DNA of 64,000 bases from Bifidobacterium scardovii JCM 12489 = DSM 13734 (GTDB lineage: Bacteria; Actinomycetota; Actinomycetes; Actinomycetales; Bifidobacteriaceae): the NCBI RefSeq assembly GCF_001042635.1, contig NZ_AP012331.1, forward strand, positions 2,790,001 through 2,854,000, given 5' to 3'. How positions within the stretch are numbered: the stretch's first letter is position 1; each line of letters opens with the position of its first letter. Positions 34,403-42,556 of this stretch are shown in pieces. A program made the translations under genes and the position numbers. The notes beneath the pieces are model-generated. The model was not told the DNA's origin, made no database searches, and worked only from the letters and a program-made list of their open reading frames with translations.

Positions 34403-34496
34403 TAACCCCTGATAGGGGTATAAAAATTACCCCCTATAGATCAGAAAACCCCAATTTAGGGGGTCTGTATATCCCCTATTAGCAATAAAAAAAAAA
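34403..34496 (-). promoter_or_regulatory. CCCCTAT/ATAGGGG array and T10 tract upstream of the adhesin gene
   Basis: Within 95 bp: ACCCCT-GAT-AGGGGT (34405-34419), TACCCCCTAT (34428-34437), CCCC-AATTTA-GGGG (34449-34462), TATCCCCTATT (34470-34480), and a run of ten A (34487-34496; T10 on the coding strand). The stretch is strikingly AT-rich apart from the C4-5/G4-5 blocks. It lies 110-200 bp upstream of the adhesin start codon. Confidence 0.7.
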
Positions 34497-34523
34497 CAAC
34501 GCGAGACACGGAGTGTTGCGATA

Positions 34524-34539
34524 CGAATACCCGTATTCG
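34524..34539. promoter_or_regulatory. CGAATAC palindrome
   Basis: CGAATAC-CC-GTATTCG, a 7-2-7 inverted repeat between the adhesin promoter region and recR. It could be an operator. The rest of the 500-bp spacer shows no gene. Confidence 0.35.
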
Positions 34540-34730
34540 CCGGCGCATCCCGCTCTGCCCACGGCCTTGTTGACCGTTGGCGCGTCATGCATGATCTAAT
34601 ACAACGTTATAACAATCATTATTGCACAACATCGAACTAATTTACACCATGATTCGATCTTGTTATCACATTGATATGTTTAATTGATATGTTTATTGGT
34701 GTCTGTGTCTGAACGGGGTTTCGGGTGTAG

Positions 34731-34774
34731 ACCACCCCCAGTCGGCTGCGCCGACAGTCTTCCGCCAGCGGGGC
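34731..34774. repeat. REP-like element downstream of recR
   Basis: ACCACCCCCAGTCGGC, then TGCGCCGACAGTC and CCGCCAGCGGGGC. It is the GTCGGC-type composite element, just after the recR stop on the minus strand. Confidence 0.75.
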
Positions 34775-34797
34775 AGAACCGATGCGTTCGATTGGGT

Positions 34798-35400
34798 TCA
34801 GGCTTCGCGGCGACCGGATAGGGCGCGACCGAGCGTGATCTCGTCGGCGTATTCCAGATCGCTGCCGACCGGCAGACCACTGGCCAGCCGCGTGACCTTG
34901 ATATCCAGCGGACTGAGCAACCGGCTCATATATGTGGTGGTGGCTTCGCCCTCGATGTTCGGGTCGAGCGCGAGGATCACCTCCTGCACCTCGTTGGTCT
35001 TCAAACGGTCGAGCAGCGCGGGGATGTTCAGATCGGCCGGGCCGACATTGGCCATCGGGTTGATCGCCCCGCCGAGCACATGGTACAGACCGCGGTATTC
35101 GCGCGTGCGCTCGATGCTCATCACGTCCTTGGGTTCCTCGACCACGCAGATCATGCTGCGGTCGCGCCGCGGATCGACGCATACCGGGCAGGGACTCGAC
35201 TCGCACACATTGCCGCAGATCTCGCAGAAGCGCACTTTTTCCTTGACTTCGGTGATCGCGTCGATCAGCTGCTGCGCCTCCTCGTCGGAGGCCGACAGCA
35301 TATGGAACGCGATGCGCTGAGCGCCCTTCGGCCCGATGCCGGGCAGATGCGCGAACGCATCGATCAGTCGCTGGATCGCGCCGTCATACGCCAAAGCCAT
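34798..35400 (-). CDS. recR: Recombination mediator protein RecR
   Basis: A 200-residue protein of full length. It has the N-terminal helix-hairpin-helix ([21 protein letters not shown]), the zinc-binding C4 motif [16 protein letters not shown], and a Toprim domain ([15 protein letters not shown] ... [16 protein letters not shown]). With RecF and RecO it loads RecA at single-strand gaps. Start 35400 follows AAGGAGGAACC. The gene follows dnaX on the same strand, the order seen in many bacteria, but a 416-bp spacer with REP-like elements lies between them. Confidence 0.96.
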   Translation of the reverse strand: MALAYDGAIQRLIDAFAHLPGIGPKGAQRIAFHMLSASDEEAQQLIDAITEVKEKVRFCEICGNVCESSPCPVCVDPRRDRSMICVVEEPKDVMSIERTREYRGLYHVLGGAINPMANVGPADLNIPALLDRLKTNEVQEVILALDPNIEGEATTTYMSRLLSPLDIKVTRLASGLPVGSDLEYADEITLGRALSGRREA

Positions 35401-35816
35401 GGTTCCTCCTTGCAGATACCGCGTGGTTCATTATGCCTCACGGGCTTCTACAAACGCGCGCAGTATGTGATGCTGGGGTTGGCGGCGAAGTCTGGGGCGC
35501 ACCGTATGCACCGCGTAACGTATGGACCGCCCTCTATGGACCACCCTCAGTCTCGCTTCGCGAGCCAGCTCCCGCCAGCGGGAGCATGTCGATTCCGGCA
35601 CGATAGGGCTTTATGAGGTGCTTGCGGCAGTGCTCCCCTCAGTCCACTACGCGGACAGCTCGTCCGGCAATCATGGACGGCCTACAGCCGCAGATCACCT
35701 GCTCGCCGGCCGGCTCGCCTTCGCCTACAAACAGCTCCGCTGTTTGCTCGACGGCTCAGCCTCAGAGAGGGGAGCCAAGGGTGATGTGCCGGCTGAGCGG
35801 GCGGGCTGTAGTGCCG
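35401..35816. repeat. dnaX-recR spacer with REP-like elements
   Basis: Contains one element at 35539-35583 (GACCACCCTCAGTCTCGC ... CAGCTCCCGCCAGCGGGA) and a degenerate long element from 35632 (CTCCCCTCAGTCC) to about 35780 (CAGAGAGGGGAGCCA) with roughly 120 bp between the arms. No gene is seen. Confidence 0.6.
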
Positions 35817-38800
35817 TCAGTCGTCGTGCTTGTTGGATTGCGCGATGTTTCTGGGGTTCTTGGGGTCGTCGGCGGCGAAATTCTCGGTTTTCTTGACCTC
35901 GAAGAACTTTTTGAGATCGTCGAGACTCATCGCGGTCGCGGAGCCGAGCGACTCGTCGCTCATCGAATACTCGTCCTCATCGGGGTCAACGCTCGGCGTG
36001 CTGGCCGGCGTACCGGGAGTGGCTGCACCCCGGCCCGTACCGGCACCTACACCGGCAACCACATTGCCCAAGCCGCCCGGTCGCATGCCCGATGCATTCG
36101 GTTCGGCGAAACCGGCCGGAGCCGCGGCCGGCGTTCCAGCCGTCTGCCCCCACGAATCATCCGCCATGCCCTGCGCCGGCGTTCCCGGGCGGCCCCCATC
36201 ACGGAACGAGGAACGCCCACCGCGGGGAGCGGACGGCTGCTGACCCCACGGGTCATCATCCATCGGTGCTTCCTCGGGCGGAGGAACCTGCTGATTCGCC
36301 CAGGGATCAGTCGCCACGGCCGGCCCCTGCTGCCACGGATCCACCTCCGGAGCGGCGTTCGCCGGTGCCGAGGCGGCTTGATTCGGCTGCTGCCACGGAT
36401 CGGCACCGCCAACAGCGGTCTTCGGCACGGCAGGTGCCGTCATGGCGGCCCCGGTCGCCGGCGATGCCTTCGCTTGGGCCGGCGCCGCCCACGGGTCGGT
36501 GTCATCACTCAGATCCGGTACGGCGACATGCTTGGTATGGTGACCCTCCCCCGCGGATGGCGTCTGTGCGGCGGGCATCGAGGTCGATGACGCCGAGTCC
36601 TGCCGCGCCGCCGTGCTCTGACGGTCCTGCGCCGAGACGACGGGACGTTCGGACGGCCGCGTCTCCGCATCCGACTGAACCGACGACTGAACCGACGCCG
36701 AGGACGGGCGCAGCCACGGATCCTCCTCATCGTCATTCACGCCGGCGGACGCGTCGTGCGCGTTCGCCGCTCCCGCCGCATGATCGTCCGCAGTATGCGG
36801 ATTCTCGTCACGAGGATCGACCGACGAGCCAGCGGCCGCTCCCGCAACCTCAGTCTTTCGCGAAATACCACGCGTCGATGATCCGGAGGCTCCCTGAGTC
36901 ACCGTCGCCTGACCGGATGTCACCGGCCGGGCATCGCCCGCGCCGGACGGTTCCCCGGGCGTCGCCGCCCCGGATGCCGAATGAGTTCCGCCGGCTCGAT
37001 GGCTGGCGTCATCAGCATCCGCCGCTGACGCATCCTCGGCCTTGGCCGCATGCTGTTCGCGCGACTCCGACGGCTTGCGAGCAGATCCGAAATTCATCAG
37101 CCCCGCGGCGGCCAAACCGGCCTTGGCCAGTGCGATCTGCTTCTTGACCTGCGTCAGCTGCTCGGGAGTCATGCGCCTGGTGGATTCGACCTTCTCGCCG
37201 TTCGCCGCAACCGGAGTCGGGGCGATCATGGTGGCGGCGCCGAACTGCTTGCGCACTGCCTCAAGCACAACGATCGACGCCTTCTTGCCGCTGTTTTCCT
37301 CATCCGTGGCAACGGCCAGCGCGAACGCATGCTGGCTGAGCGCCCGGTCGAAGGTCATGGACAGGCGGGACTTGCCCATCGCATTCGTCTCGAACGCCAC
37401 GGTCGGCACCTTGTCGCGGGACACATATTCGCGGATTTCCTCGGGTAGCGACGCCACCGCGGCATCCCACTTCTGGTCTGGCGTGCGATTGTCCGGTCCG
37501 GACGGAACACCCGCAGCCGACGCACCGGCCGAAGCCGCCGGCTGTCCCTGAGATGACTGGCCTTGGGACGCCTGACCTTGGGACGAAGTACCTTGCTGGG
37601 CCGCGCCAGCGGACGGGCTATGGCTTCCCCACGCCGGGACCGGGGCCTGATTCCGGGTGCCGGATTGCGCCGAACCACCATGCGGGGTCGCCCCCGCCGC
37701 CTGGTCCGACCCCGATTGCGGCGCCGGAGTTCCCGAACCGGATGCACCCTGATGCGGCGCAGCCTCGCCTTGGTTCGCTCCCCAAGCCGAAGAAACAGTC
37801 GAAGTCGCAGCAGTCTCAGCGGCGGCGGATTGGCCGGAGTCCGTCTGGCCACCCGCCACGCCAGCGGCGGCCACGCCACCGGCATCCTCACTAGCGGAGG
37901 CCGCGCCACCGGCACGAACCGGAGCCGACGCCTTCCCCGCAGTTGTTTCCGCATCGGATGTCGCCCACGACTTCCCGCCCCCGCTGGCGGGCCGAGCCGT
38001 GTAGCGGACGCCGGTGGCGTCCGTAGGCGAGGACGCGACGACAGTCGCGCCGGAATGCGCGGCCGGAGGCTGTCCCTGATTGCAGGCCCGGAGGGCTGTC
38101 GGCGCAGCCGACTGGGGGTGGTTCTGCGCCGAAGCAGCACCCGCATTCCCCTGCTGATTACGCGAGGCACCGGCGAATCCACCACGACGCGACGATCCGG
38201 CAAAACCGCCACGCTGGGCAGGGGCGGGAGCCCCCTCTCCCGGCGTGCCAGCGCCGGCTCCAGCCGATGCCCCTCCAAACGATCCAGCGGACGCGGAACC
38301 GCCGCCAATGCCGGCGCCAGCCCCGGCGTTCTCCCGACCGGCGAGCAGCCTCGCGGCGAGCAGCTCCAGGCGCATGCGCGGCGAAATCGCGCCGGTCATA
38401 TTGCCCAACGTCGTATTGATAATGTCTGCCATCGAAGTCAGCACTGGCAGACCGAGCGCAGACGCCTGCCGATGCAGGTCCCCCATGTTCTCGCCCTCGG
38501 CGGTGTCGCTCAGCACCGATTCGGCGCGGTCGCCCGCCAGCGTCAGCACCAGCAGATCACGCACGCGCGCCAGCAGATCCTCGACGAACCGCCGCGGATC
38601 GAAGCCGCCGACCACAACCTTCTGAATCACCCCGTACAGGGCTTCGCCGTTGCGGTCGATCACCGCGTCGACCGCCTCGCCGATCAAGGCCTCCGGCGTG
38701 AATCCAAGCAGCGCCACAGCGGAATCGTGCGAGATCACACCGTTCACGGACCCGACCATCAACTGGTCAAGCACGGAAAGCGTATCGCGCATCGAGCCGC

Positions 38801-39434
38801 CACCGGCGCGCATCGCGAGCTTGAGCACGCCGGGCTCCGGCTTGATGCCCTCCTTCTCGCAGATCGTCTCCAGATACGGCCCCATCACCTCGGCGGGCAC
38901 CAAGCGGAACGGATAATGGTGGGTGCGCGAGCGAATCGTGCCGATCACCTTGTCCGGTTCGGTCGTCGCGAAGATGAACATGACGTGTTCCGGCGGCTCC
39001 TCAACAATCTTGAGCAGCGCGTTGAAGCCCTGCTGCGTGACCATGTGGGCCTCGTCGAGAATGAAGATCTTGTATCGGTCGCGGGCCGGCGCGAACCCTG
39101 CGCGCTCGCGCAGCTCGCGGGCATCGTCGACGCCGTTGTGAGACGCCGCGTCGATCTCGACCACGTCGATCGACCCCGGGCCTCCGGTGGCCAGATCCTT
39201 GCAGCTTTCGCACTCGCCGCACGGGTGCGAGGTCGGGCCCTTGACGCAGTTGATGCAGCGGGCAAGGATGCGGGCGGAGCTGGTCTTGCCGCAGCCGCGC
39301 GGCCCGGAAAACAGGTAGGCATGCGTGAGTTTGCCCTCGTCGAGCGCGCGCATCAGCGGGACCGTGACCTGATCCTGCCCGATGACCCCTTCGAAGGTGT
39401 CCGGTCGATAACGTCGATACAGTGCAAGTGCCAT
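35817..39434 (-). CDS. dnaX: DNA polymerase III gamma/tau subunit, unusually long
   Basis: A 1205-residue clamp-loader ATPase. The conserved core is at the N-terminus: YRRYRPDTFEGVIGQDQ, Walker A FSGPRGCGKTSSA, a zinc finger CINC...HPCGECESCKD, Walker B FILDEAHMV, and domains II-III up to about residue 370. The remainder is a very long Ala/Gly/Ser/Gln-rich disordered tail, interrupted by a folded segment near residues 660-790 that may be the tau domain V equivalent (VPTVAFETNAMGKSRLSMTF). Actinobacterial DnaX is usually 600-900 residues. Part of the tail (positions 37977-38123) looks like an in-frame REP-like element. Start 39434 follows TTGGAG. Confidence 0.92.
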   Translation of the reverse strand: MALALYRRYRPDTFEGVIGQDQVTVPLMRALDEGKLTHAYLFSGPRGCGKTSSARILARCINCVKGPTSHPCGECESCKDLATGGPGSIDVVEIDAASHNGVDDARELRERAGFAPARDRYKIFILDEAHMVTQQGFNALLKIVEEPPEHVMFIFATTEPDKVIGTIRSRTHHYPFRLVPAEVMGPYLETICEKEGIKPEPGVLKLAMRAGGGSMRDTLSVLDQLMVGSVNGVISHDSAVALLGFTPEALIGEAVDAVIDRNGEALYGVIQKVVVGGFDPRRFVEDLLARVRDLLVLTLAGDRAESVLSDTAEGENMGDLHRQASALGLPVLTSMADIINTTLGNMTGAISPRMRLELLAARLLAGRENAGAGAGIGGGSASAGSFGGASAGAGAGTPGEGAPAPAQRGGFAGSSRRGGFAGASRNQQGNAGAASAQNHPQSAAPTALRACNQGQPPAAHSGATVVASSPTDATGVRYTARPASGGGKSWATSDAETTAGKASAPVRAGGAASASEDAGGVAAAGVAGGQTDSGQSAAAETAATSTVSSAWGANQGEAAPHQGASGSGTPAPQSGSDQAAGATPHGGSAQSGTRNQAPVPAWGSHSPSAGAAQQGTSSQGQASQGQSSQGQPAASAGASAAGVPSGPDNRTPDQKWDAAVASLPEEIREYVSRDKVPTVAFETNAMGKSRLSMTFDRALSQHAFALAVATDEENSGKKASIVVLEAVRKQFGAATMIAPTPVAANGEKVESTRRMTPEQLTQVKKQIALAKAGLAAAGLMNFGSARKPSESREQHAAKAEDASAADADDASHRAGGTHSASGAATPGEPSGAGDARPVTSGQATVTQGASGSSTRGISRKTEVAGAAAGSSVDPRDENPHTADDHAAGAANAHDASAGVNDDEEDPWLRPSSASVQSSVQSDAETRPSERPVVSAQDRQSTAARQDSASSTSMPAAQTPSAGEGHHTKHVAVPDLSDDTDPWAAPAQAKASPATGAAMTAPAVPKTAVGGADPWQQPNQAASAPANAAPEVDPWQQGPAVATDPWANQQVPPPEEAPMDDDPWGQQPSAPRGGRSSFRDGGRPGTPAQGMADDSWGQTAGTPAAAPAGFAEPNASGMRPGGLGNVVAGVGAGTGRGAATPGTPASTPSVDPDEDEYSMSDESLGSATAMSLDDLKKFFEVKKTENFAADDPKNPRNIAQSNKHDD
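37977..38123. repeat. REP-like element inside the dnaX coding sequence
   Basis: GCCCCCGCTGGCGGGC at 37977-37992 and GCTGTCGGCGCAGCCGACTG with GGGGTGGTT ending at 38123 are the two halves of the element seen whole at 10807-10850. Here they are separated by about 100 bp. The whole unit is 147 bp, a multiple of three, and encodes the peptide NHPQSAAPTALRA and neighbours. Confidence 0.7.
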
Positions 39435-39522
39435 AGGCTCCAACCTACCCCAACCCGGCAACCCGGACGACGCGCCTACCGGACGGGACCTCGCACCAAA
39501 AGCACCCTGAATGAGACGAAGC

Positions 39523-39938
39523 CGCCACCACGCGGCTGCCCTCTCCCGCGCGTAATCATCAGCAAGAAGGATCAGCCGCAGAATGGCAGGAACCTCTCGC
39601 TAAGAACATCCCTACCGAGACGACACCGCCACCCCGCGGCAGCAACATCTCACAGGCAACCACCACGGAGACAGACCAGCCTTTCAGCGGCAGGAACCTC
39701 TCGGCAAGAGCACCCCTAGCGAGATGACAACGCCACCACGCGGCCAGTCTCTCCCACACATAACCATCAACGAGAAGGATCAACCACACCACGGCAGCAA
39801 CCTCCCACTAGGGGTACCTCCAAAAAGACGCCTCTGCCATCACACGGCGCGAACATCCCACAACCAACCAGCACAAAGACGGCACCGACCAGCCGTCGGC
39901 ACCGGCGTATCGGCTCCGCCGCCACGCGGCCGCTGTGC
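39523..39938. repeat. 104-bp tandem repeat, four degenerate copies
   Basis: The landmark CGCCACC(A/C)CGCGG begins at 39523, 39627 and 39731. A fourth copy begins at 39835 (TGCCATCACACGG), giving an exact 104-bp period. Other shared blocks are GGCAGGAACCTCTC, GAGAAGGATCA and CCCTAGCGAGATGACA. A partial copy seems to precede the first (from about 39480). Because 104 is not a multiple of three, the array is not coding. It occupies the space between dnaX and the divergent aldo/keto reductase. Confidence 0.8.
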
Positions 39939-39973
39939 GGACGGCTGAACCCGGATCGCACGCCCGCACCGCA

Positions 39974-39996
39974 CTACAATGCCGAGTAACGGCATT
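39974..39996 (+). promoter_or_regulatory. -10 element and leader hairpin of the aldo/keto reductase gene
   Basis: TACAAT (39974-39979) is followed by the small hairpin AATGCCG-AGTAA-CGGCATT (39978-39996), 23 bp before the start codon. Confidence 0.45.
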
Positions 39997-40018
39997 CATA
40001 CGAGCGAAAGCGAGCGAT

Positions 40019-40846
40019 ATGGCAGAGCAGACGTCGATCCTACTGAATAACGGCACATCCATTCCGCAGGTGGCGTTGGGCGTGTTCCGCATGCCCGACA
40101 GCGAGGAGACGACCGCCGCAGTGCAGGCGGCATTGGAGGTGGGATACCGGCATATCGACACGGCCTGCGTCTACGGCAACGAGCGCGCGGTCGGCGAGGG
40201 ACTGCGCCGTTCCGGCGTGGACCGCGGCAGCGTGTTCGTGACGACCAAGCTGTGGAACGACGACATCCGCGCCCACCGCGCGAAGGACGCGTTCGGCGAG
40301 AGCCTAGACCGCCTCGGACTCGATTACGTGGACCTGTACCTGATCCATTGGCCGGCCGACGGCTGGCAGCAGGCGTGGGACGACATGCAGGAGATCGCCG
40401 CGAGCGGCCGCGCCAAGGCGATCGGCGTGAGCAACTTTCACCAGCACCATATGAACGAGCTGCTGGCGAACAGCGATGTGGTCCCGGCCGCCGACCAGGT
40501 CGAATCCAGCCCGCAGTTCACCAACCAGGAGCTGGTCGACTACCTGCACGGCAAGGGCATCACGCCCGAAGCGTGGAGCCCGCTCGGCGGCACCGGTGGC
40601 AACCTGCTCACCGACCCGCTGCTGGCCGAGATCGGCGCCAAGTACGGCAAGACGGCCGCGCAGGTCGTGATCCGCTGGCACATCCAGCGCGGCGTCGTCG
40701 TGCTGCCGAAGTCGACCCACGCCGACCGCATCCGCCAGAACATCGACGTGTTCGACTTCGCGCTGACCGACGCCGACATGAGCGCGATCAACACGCTGAG
40801 CACCGGCAAGCGCAACGGCGCCGACCCGGACAACTTCAGCTTCTGA
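40019..40846 (+). CDS. Aldo/keto reductase
   Basis: A 275-residue NADPH-dependent reductase of the 2,5-diketogluconate reductase group. The catalytic tetrad is visible: Asp and Tyr in RHIDTACVYGNERAVG, Lys in VFVTTKLWNDD, and His in LYLIHWP. NADPH-binding elements follow: IGVSNF near residue 140, EAWSPLG, and VVLPKSTHADRI. The start at 40019 has only a weak ribosome-binding site (GAAAG). It probably detoxifies aldehydes or reduces keto-sugars; the natural substrate is not evident. A strong terminator follows. Confidence 0.9.
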   Translation: MAEQTSILLNNGTSIPQVALGVFRMPDSEETTAAVQAALEVGYRHIDTACVYGNERAVGEGLRRSGVDRGSVFVTTKLWNDDIRAHRAKDAFGESLDRLGLDYVDLYLIHWPADGWQQAWDDMQEIAASGRAKAIGVSNFHQHHMNELLANSDVVPAADQVESSPQFTNQELVDYLHGKGITPEAWSPLGGTGGNLLTDPLLAEIGAKYGKTAAQVVIRWHIQRGVVVLPKSTHADRIRQNIDVFDFALTDADMSAINTLSTGKRNGADPDNFSF

Positions 40847-40898
40847 CAACCGAGCGGCCCCGACGAATCCGGCATACGGCCGCGCCCGGCGACAGATG

Positions 40899-40939
40899 AT
40901 GGGCTCCTGCCCTCGGAACAGCCGAGGACAGGAGCCCAT
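40899..40939 (+). terminator. Aldo/keto reductase terminator
   Basis: An 18-bp stem (ATGGGCTCCTGCCCTCGG against CCGAGGACAGGAGCCCAT, one mismatch), loop of 5 nt, 53 bp after the stop codon. Confidence 0.8.
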
Positions 40940-40973
40940 TGCGTCTACCCGCATGCCACCCGACACCCCACCG

Positions 40974-41001
40974 TTACATGTACGTATTTTTGCCGTACAA
41001 T
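40974..41001 (+). promoter_or_regulatory. TacAT promoter with overlapping inverted repeat
   Basis: -35 TTACAT (40974-40979), 16-bp spacer, -10 TACAAT (40996-41001). The inverted repeat TGTACG (40979-40984) / CGTACA (40994-40999) covers the spacer and -10. The -10 ends 7 nt before the ATG, so the message is probably leaderless. Confidence 0.7.
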
Positions 41002-41008
41002 TATCAGC

Positions 41009-41278
41009 ATGGCGACGGCATCACAGAAGACTTCCAGGCTGGACATACGGCTGACGGACGAGCAGCGCAAATTCATCGAGCGCGCGGCCGCGATGAAGGG
41101 CTCCACACTGACCCAGTGGACCGCGCAGCATCTGCTCGACGCCGCCCGCCGCGACATCGAGGACGCCACCACACTCCGTTTGGAGACCGAAGCCTTTGAC
41201 GCGTTCTCGGCCGCCCTGGAGGAGTCGGTCCCGGAGGCCGCCAAAGAACTGATGGAAAGGGACCCGAAATGGTCGTAG
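41009..41278 (+). CDS. DUF1778-type antitoxin (TacA-like)
   Basis: An 89-residue protein with an N-terminal ribbon-helix-helix (RLDIRLTDEQRKFIERAAAM) and a helical C-terminus that would wrap the toxin. This is the DUF1778 antitoxin family paired with GNAT toxins (TacAT, AtaRT, KacAT). It should neutralise the acetyltransferase and repress its own promoter by binding the adjacent inverted repeat. It overlaps the toxin gene by 10 bp (41269-41278), indicating translational coupling. No ribosome-binding site precedes the ATG; a -10 element lies right upstream instead. Confidence 0.85.
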   Translation: MATASQKTSRLDIRLTDEQRKFIERAAAMKGSTLTQWTAQHLLDAARRDIEDATTLRLETEAFDAFSAALEESVPEAAKELMERDPKWS

Positions 41279-41778
41279 CCCATCATGTTCACCAGCCACG
41301 GCGACTGATGCCCGGGGAAACGCTCGAAGGATTCTCATGCGGCGTTCCGCCGATCGACGCATGGGCAGCCGAACGGGCGCCGAGCGCGGCGCAATATGGC
41401 ACCGCCGTCGTCTACGCGTCATTCGTCGATGACGCGACGGAATCCGACGCCCCGCAGGAGGTCGCCGGATTCTATACGCTCAGTGCCTACTCCGTGGAAC
41501 GGTCATCCGTTGCCGGAGGGTGGCTGCGTCGCAACACCCCCGACAGAATCCCAGCGATTCTCATCGGCATGCTCGGCGTATCCCGCCAATGCCAAGGCGA
41601 GGGTCTGGGCTGGCAGCTCCTGCAGGATGCCATCATGCGGCCCCGGCGCATCAGCCGGCAACTCGGGTCGAGGGCGATCATCGTGGAACCATACGACGAT
41701 TCCGCGCGATCGTTCTACGAACATTTCGGATTCTGCCCGATCCCCGGATCGAACAGCATGTATCTGCGGCTCGCGTAA
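41269..41778 (+). CDS. GNAT-type toxin (TacT-like aminoacyl-tRNA acetyltransferase)
   Basis: A 169-residue GNAT acetyltransferase. The acetyl-CoA pyrophosphate loop is in LGVSRQCQGEGLGWQLLQDA. The C-terminal SFYEHFGFCPIPGS holds the catalytic-type tyrosine. The N-terminal LEGFSCGVPPIDAWA and the VAGFYTLSAYSVE strand are typical of TacT toxins, which acetylate the amino group of charged tRNAs and stop translation. The gene overlaps the antitoxin gene. A chromosomal type II toxin-antitoxin role is strongly supported by gene pairing; tRNA specificity is unknown. Confidence 0.85.
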   Translation: MVVAHHVHQPRRLMPGETLEGFSCGVPPIDAWAAERAPSAAQYGTAVVYASFVDDATESDAPQEVAGFYTLSAYSVERSSVAGGWLRRNTPDRIPAILIGMLGVSRQCQGEGLGWQLLQDAIMRPRRISRQLGSRAIIVEPYDDSARSFYEHFGFCPIPGSNSMYLRLA

Positions 41779-41820
41779 TCCACGGGCCGTCATTGTTGAA
41801 CAGGGCGACCGCCCCGCATG

Positions 41821-41850
41821 TTGACACATCGTCAACGATCGATCTACACT
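41821..41850 (+). promoter_or_regulatory. Promoter of the TetR gene with TTGAC/GTCAA repeat
   Basis: A consensus -35 TTGACA (41821-41826), 18-bp spacer and -10 TACACT (41845-41850). TTGAC (41821-41825) and GTCAA (41831-41835) form an inverted repeat over the -35, a possible autoregulatory site. Confidence 0.65.
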
Positions 41851-41955
41851 GGAGACGGCCGAGCACCTTGGGCATTGACGTCCACCGGCCCCAACAATCA
41901 GCCCCAACAATCAAGAGCCCGCACACATCATCGCCACCCGAATACGGAGGAGATC

Positions 41956-42540
41956 ATGACCGACACATCATCCGCCGCGGACGCACGGCGCGCCCAAATC
42001 GTGCGGGCCGCGCGCGAGACGTGCCTTGACACCGGATTCTCGAAGCTCACCATCAGCGGCATCGCCGAGCGCGCCGGCATGACACGGTCGCTGTTCTACC
42101 ACTATTTCCCCGACAAGAACGCCGTGGCCGACGCGGTGATCAACGACACGATCAACGACATGCTCGCCAAGCTCGAACGGTGGAACGCCACGCGGGAAGC
42201 CGGCAACATCGACAAGGCACTTGGCGACATCGTGCGGCTCACCCGAGCGATCATCGCCGACGAAGGGCCGTTCAGCGCCCGGCTCATGCAGGCGGGCAAT
42301 GCGGAGCTGTACATCAGGTTCATCGACCGCATCGCCGATCGCATCGCCGACTACATCTGCAACACCACGGCGCTCGACTTCGAGAGGATGCACGGACTGC
42401 CCATCCACAGCGTGCACGAGACGATGTACGTGCTGATCGTCGGCCTGATCTCGATGATCAGGCTCCACCCCGACACCCCGGACAACGTGATCAAGCGCGT
42501 CGCCGCGCAGATCCTGCACATCGAGGAGTACGTGAAGTAG
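41956..42540 (+). CDS. TetR family regulator
   Basis: A 194-residue regulator. The N-terminal helix-turn-helix reads TISGIAERAGMTRSLFYHYF, followed by PDKNAVADAVINDTIND. The C-terminal helical domain would bind an inducer. Start 41956 has GGAGGAG at ideal spacing. It is convergent with the GH2 glycosidase gene, 16 bp apart at the stops. Control of the neighbouring GH2 gene is possible, but convergent placement makes this weak evidence. Confidence 0.88.
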   Translation: MTDTSSAADARRAQIVRAARETCLDTGFSKLTISGIAERAGMTRSLFYHYFPDKNAVADAVINDTINDMLAKLERWNATREAGNIDKALGDIVRLTRAIIADEGPFSARLMQAGNAELYIRFIDRIADRIADYICNTTALDFERMHGLPIHSVHETMYVLIVGLISMIRLHPDTPDNVIKRVAAQILHIEEYVK

Positions 42541-42556
42541 AAAGCAGAAGGAACGC

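Noticed and set aside
37563..39719. A 718-residue plus-strand frame
   Set aside because: It is antisense to dnaX and runs into the non-coding 104-bp repeats.
39480..39940. Possible CRISPR array
   Set aside because: The period is regular (104 bp), but divergence is spread over the whole unit. There are no short identical repeats with unique spacers and no cas genes.
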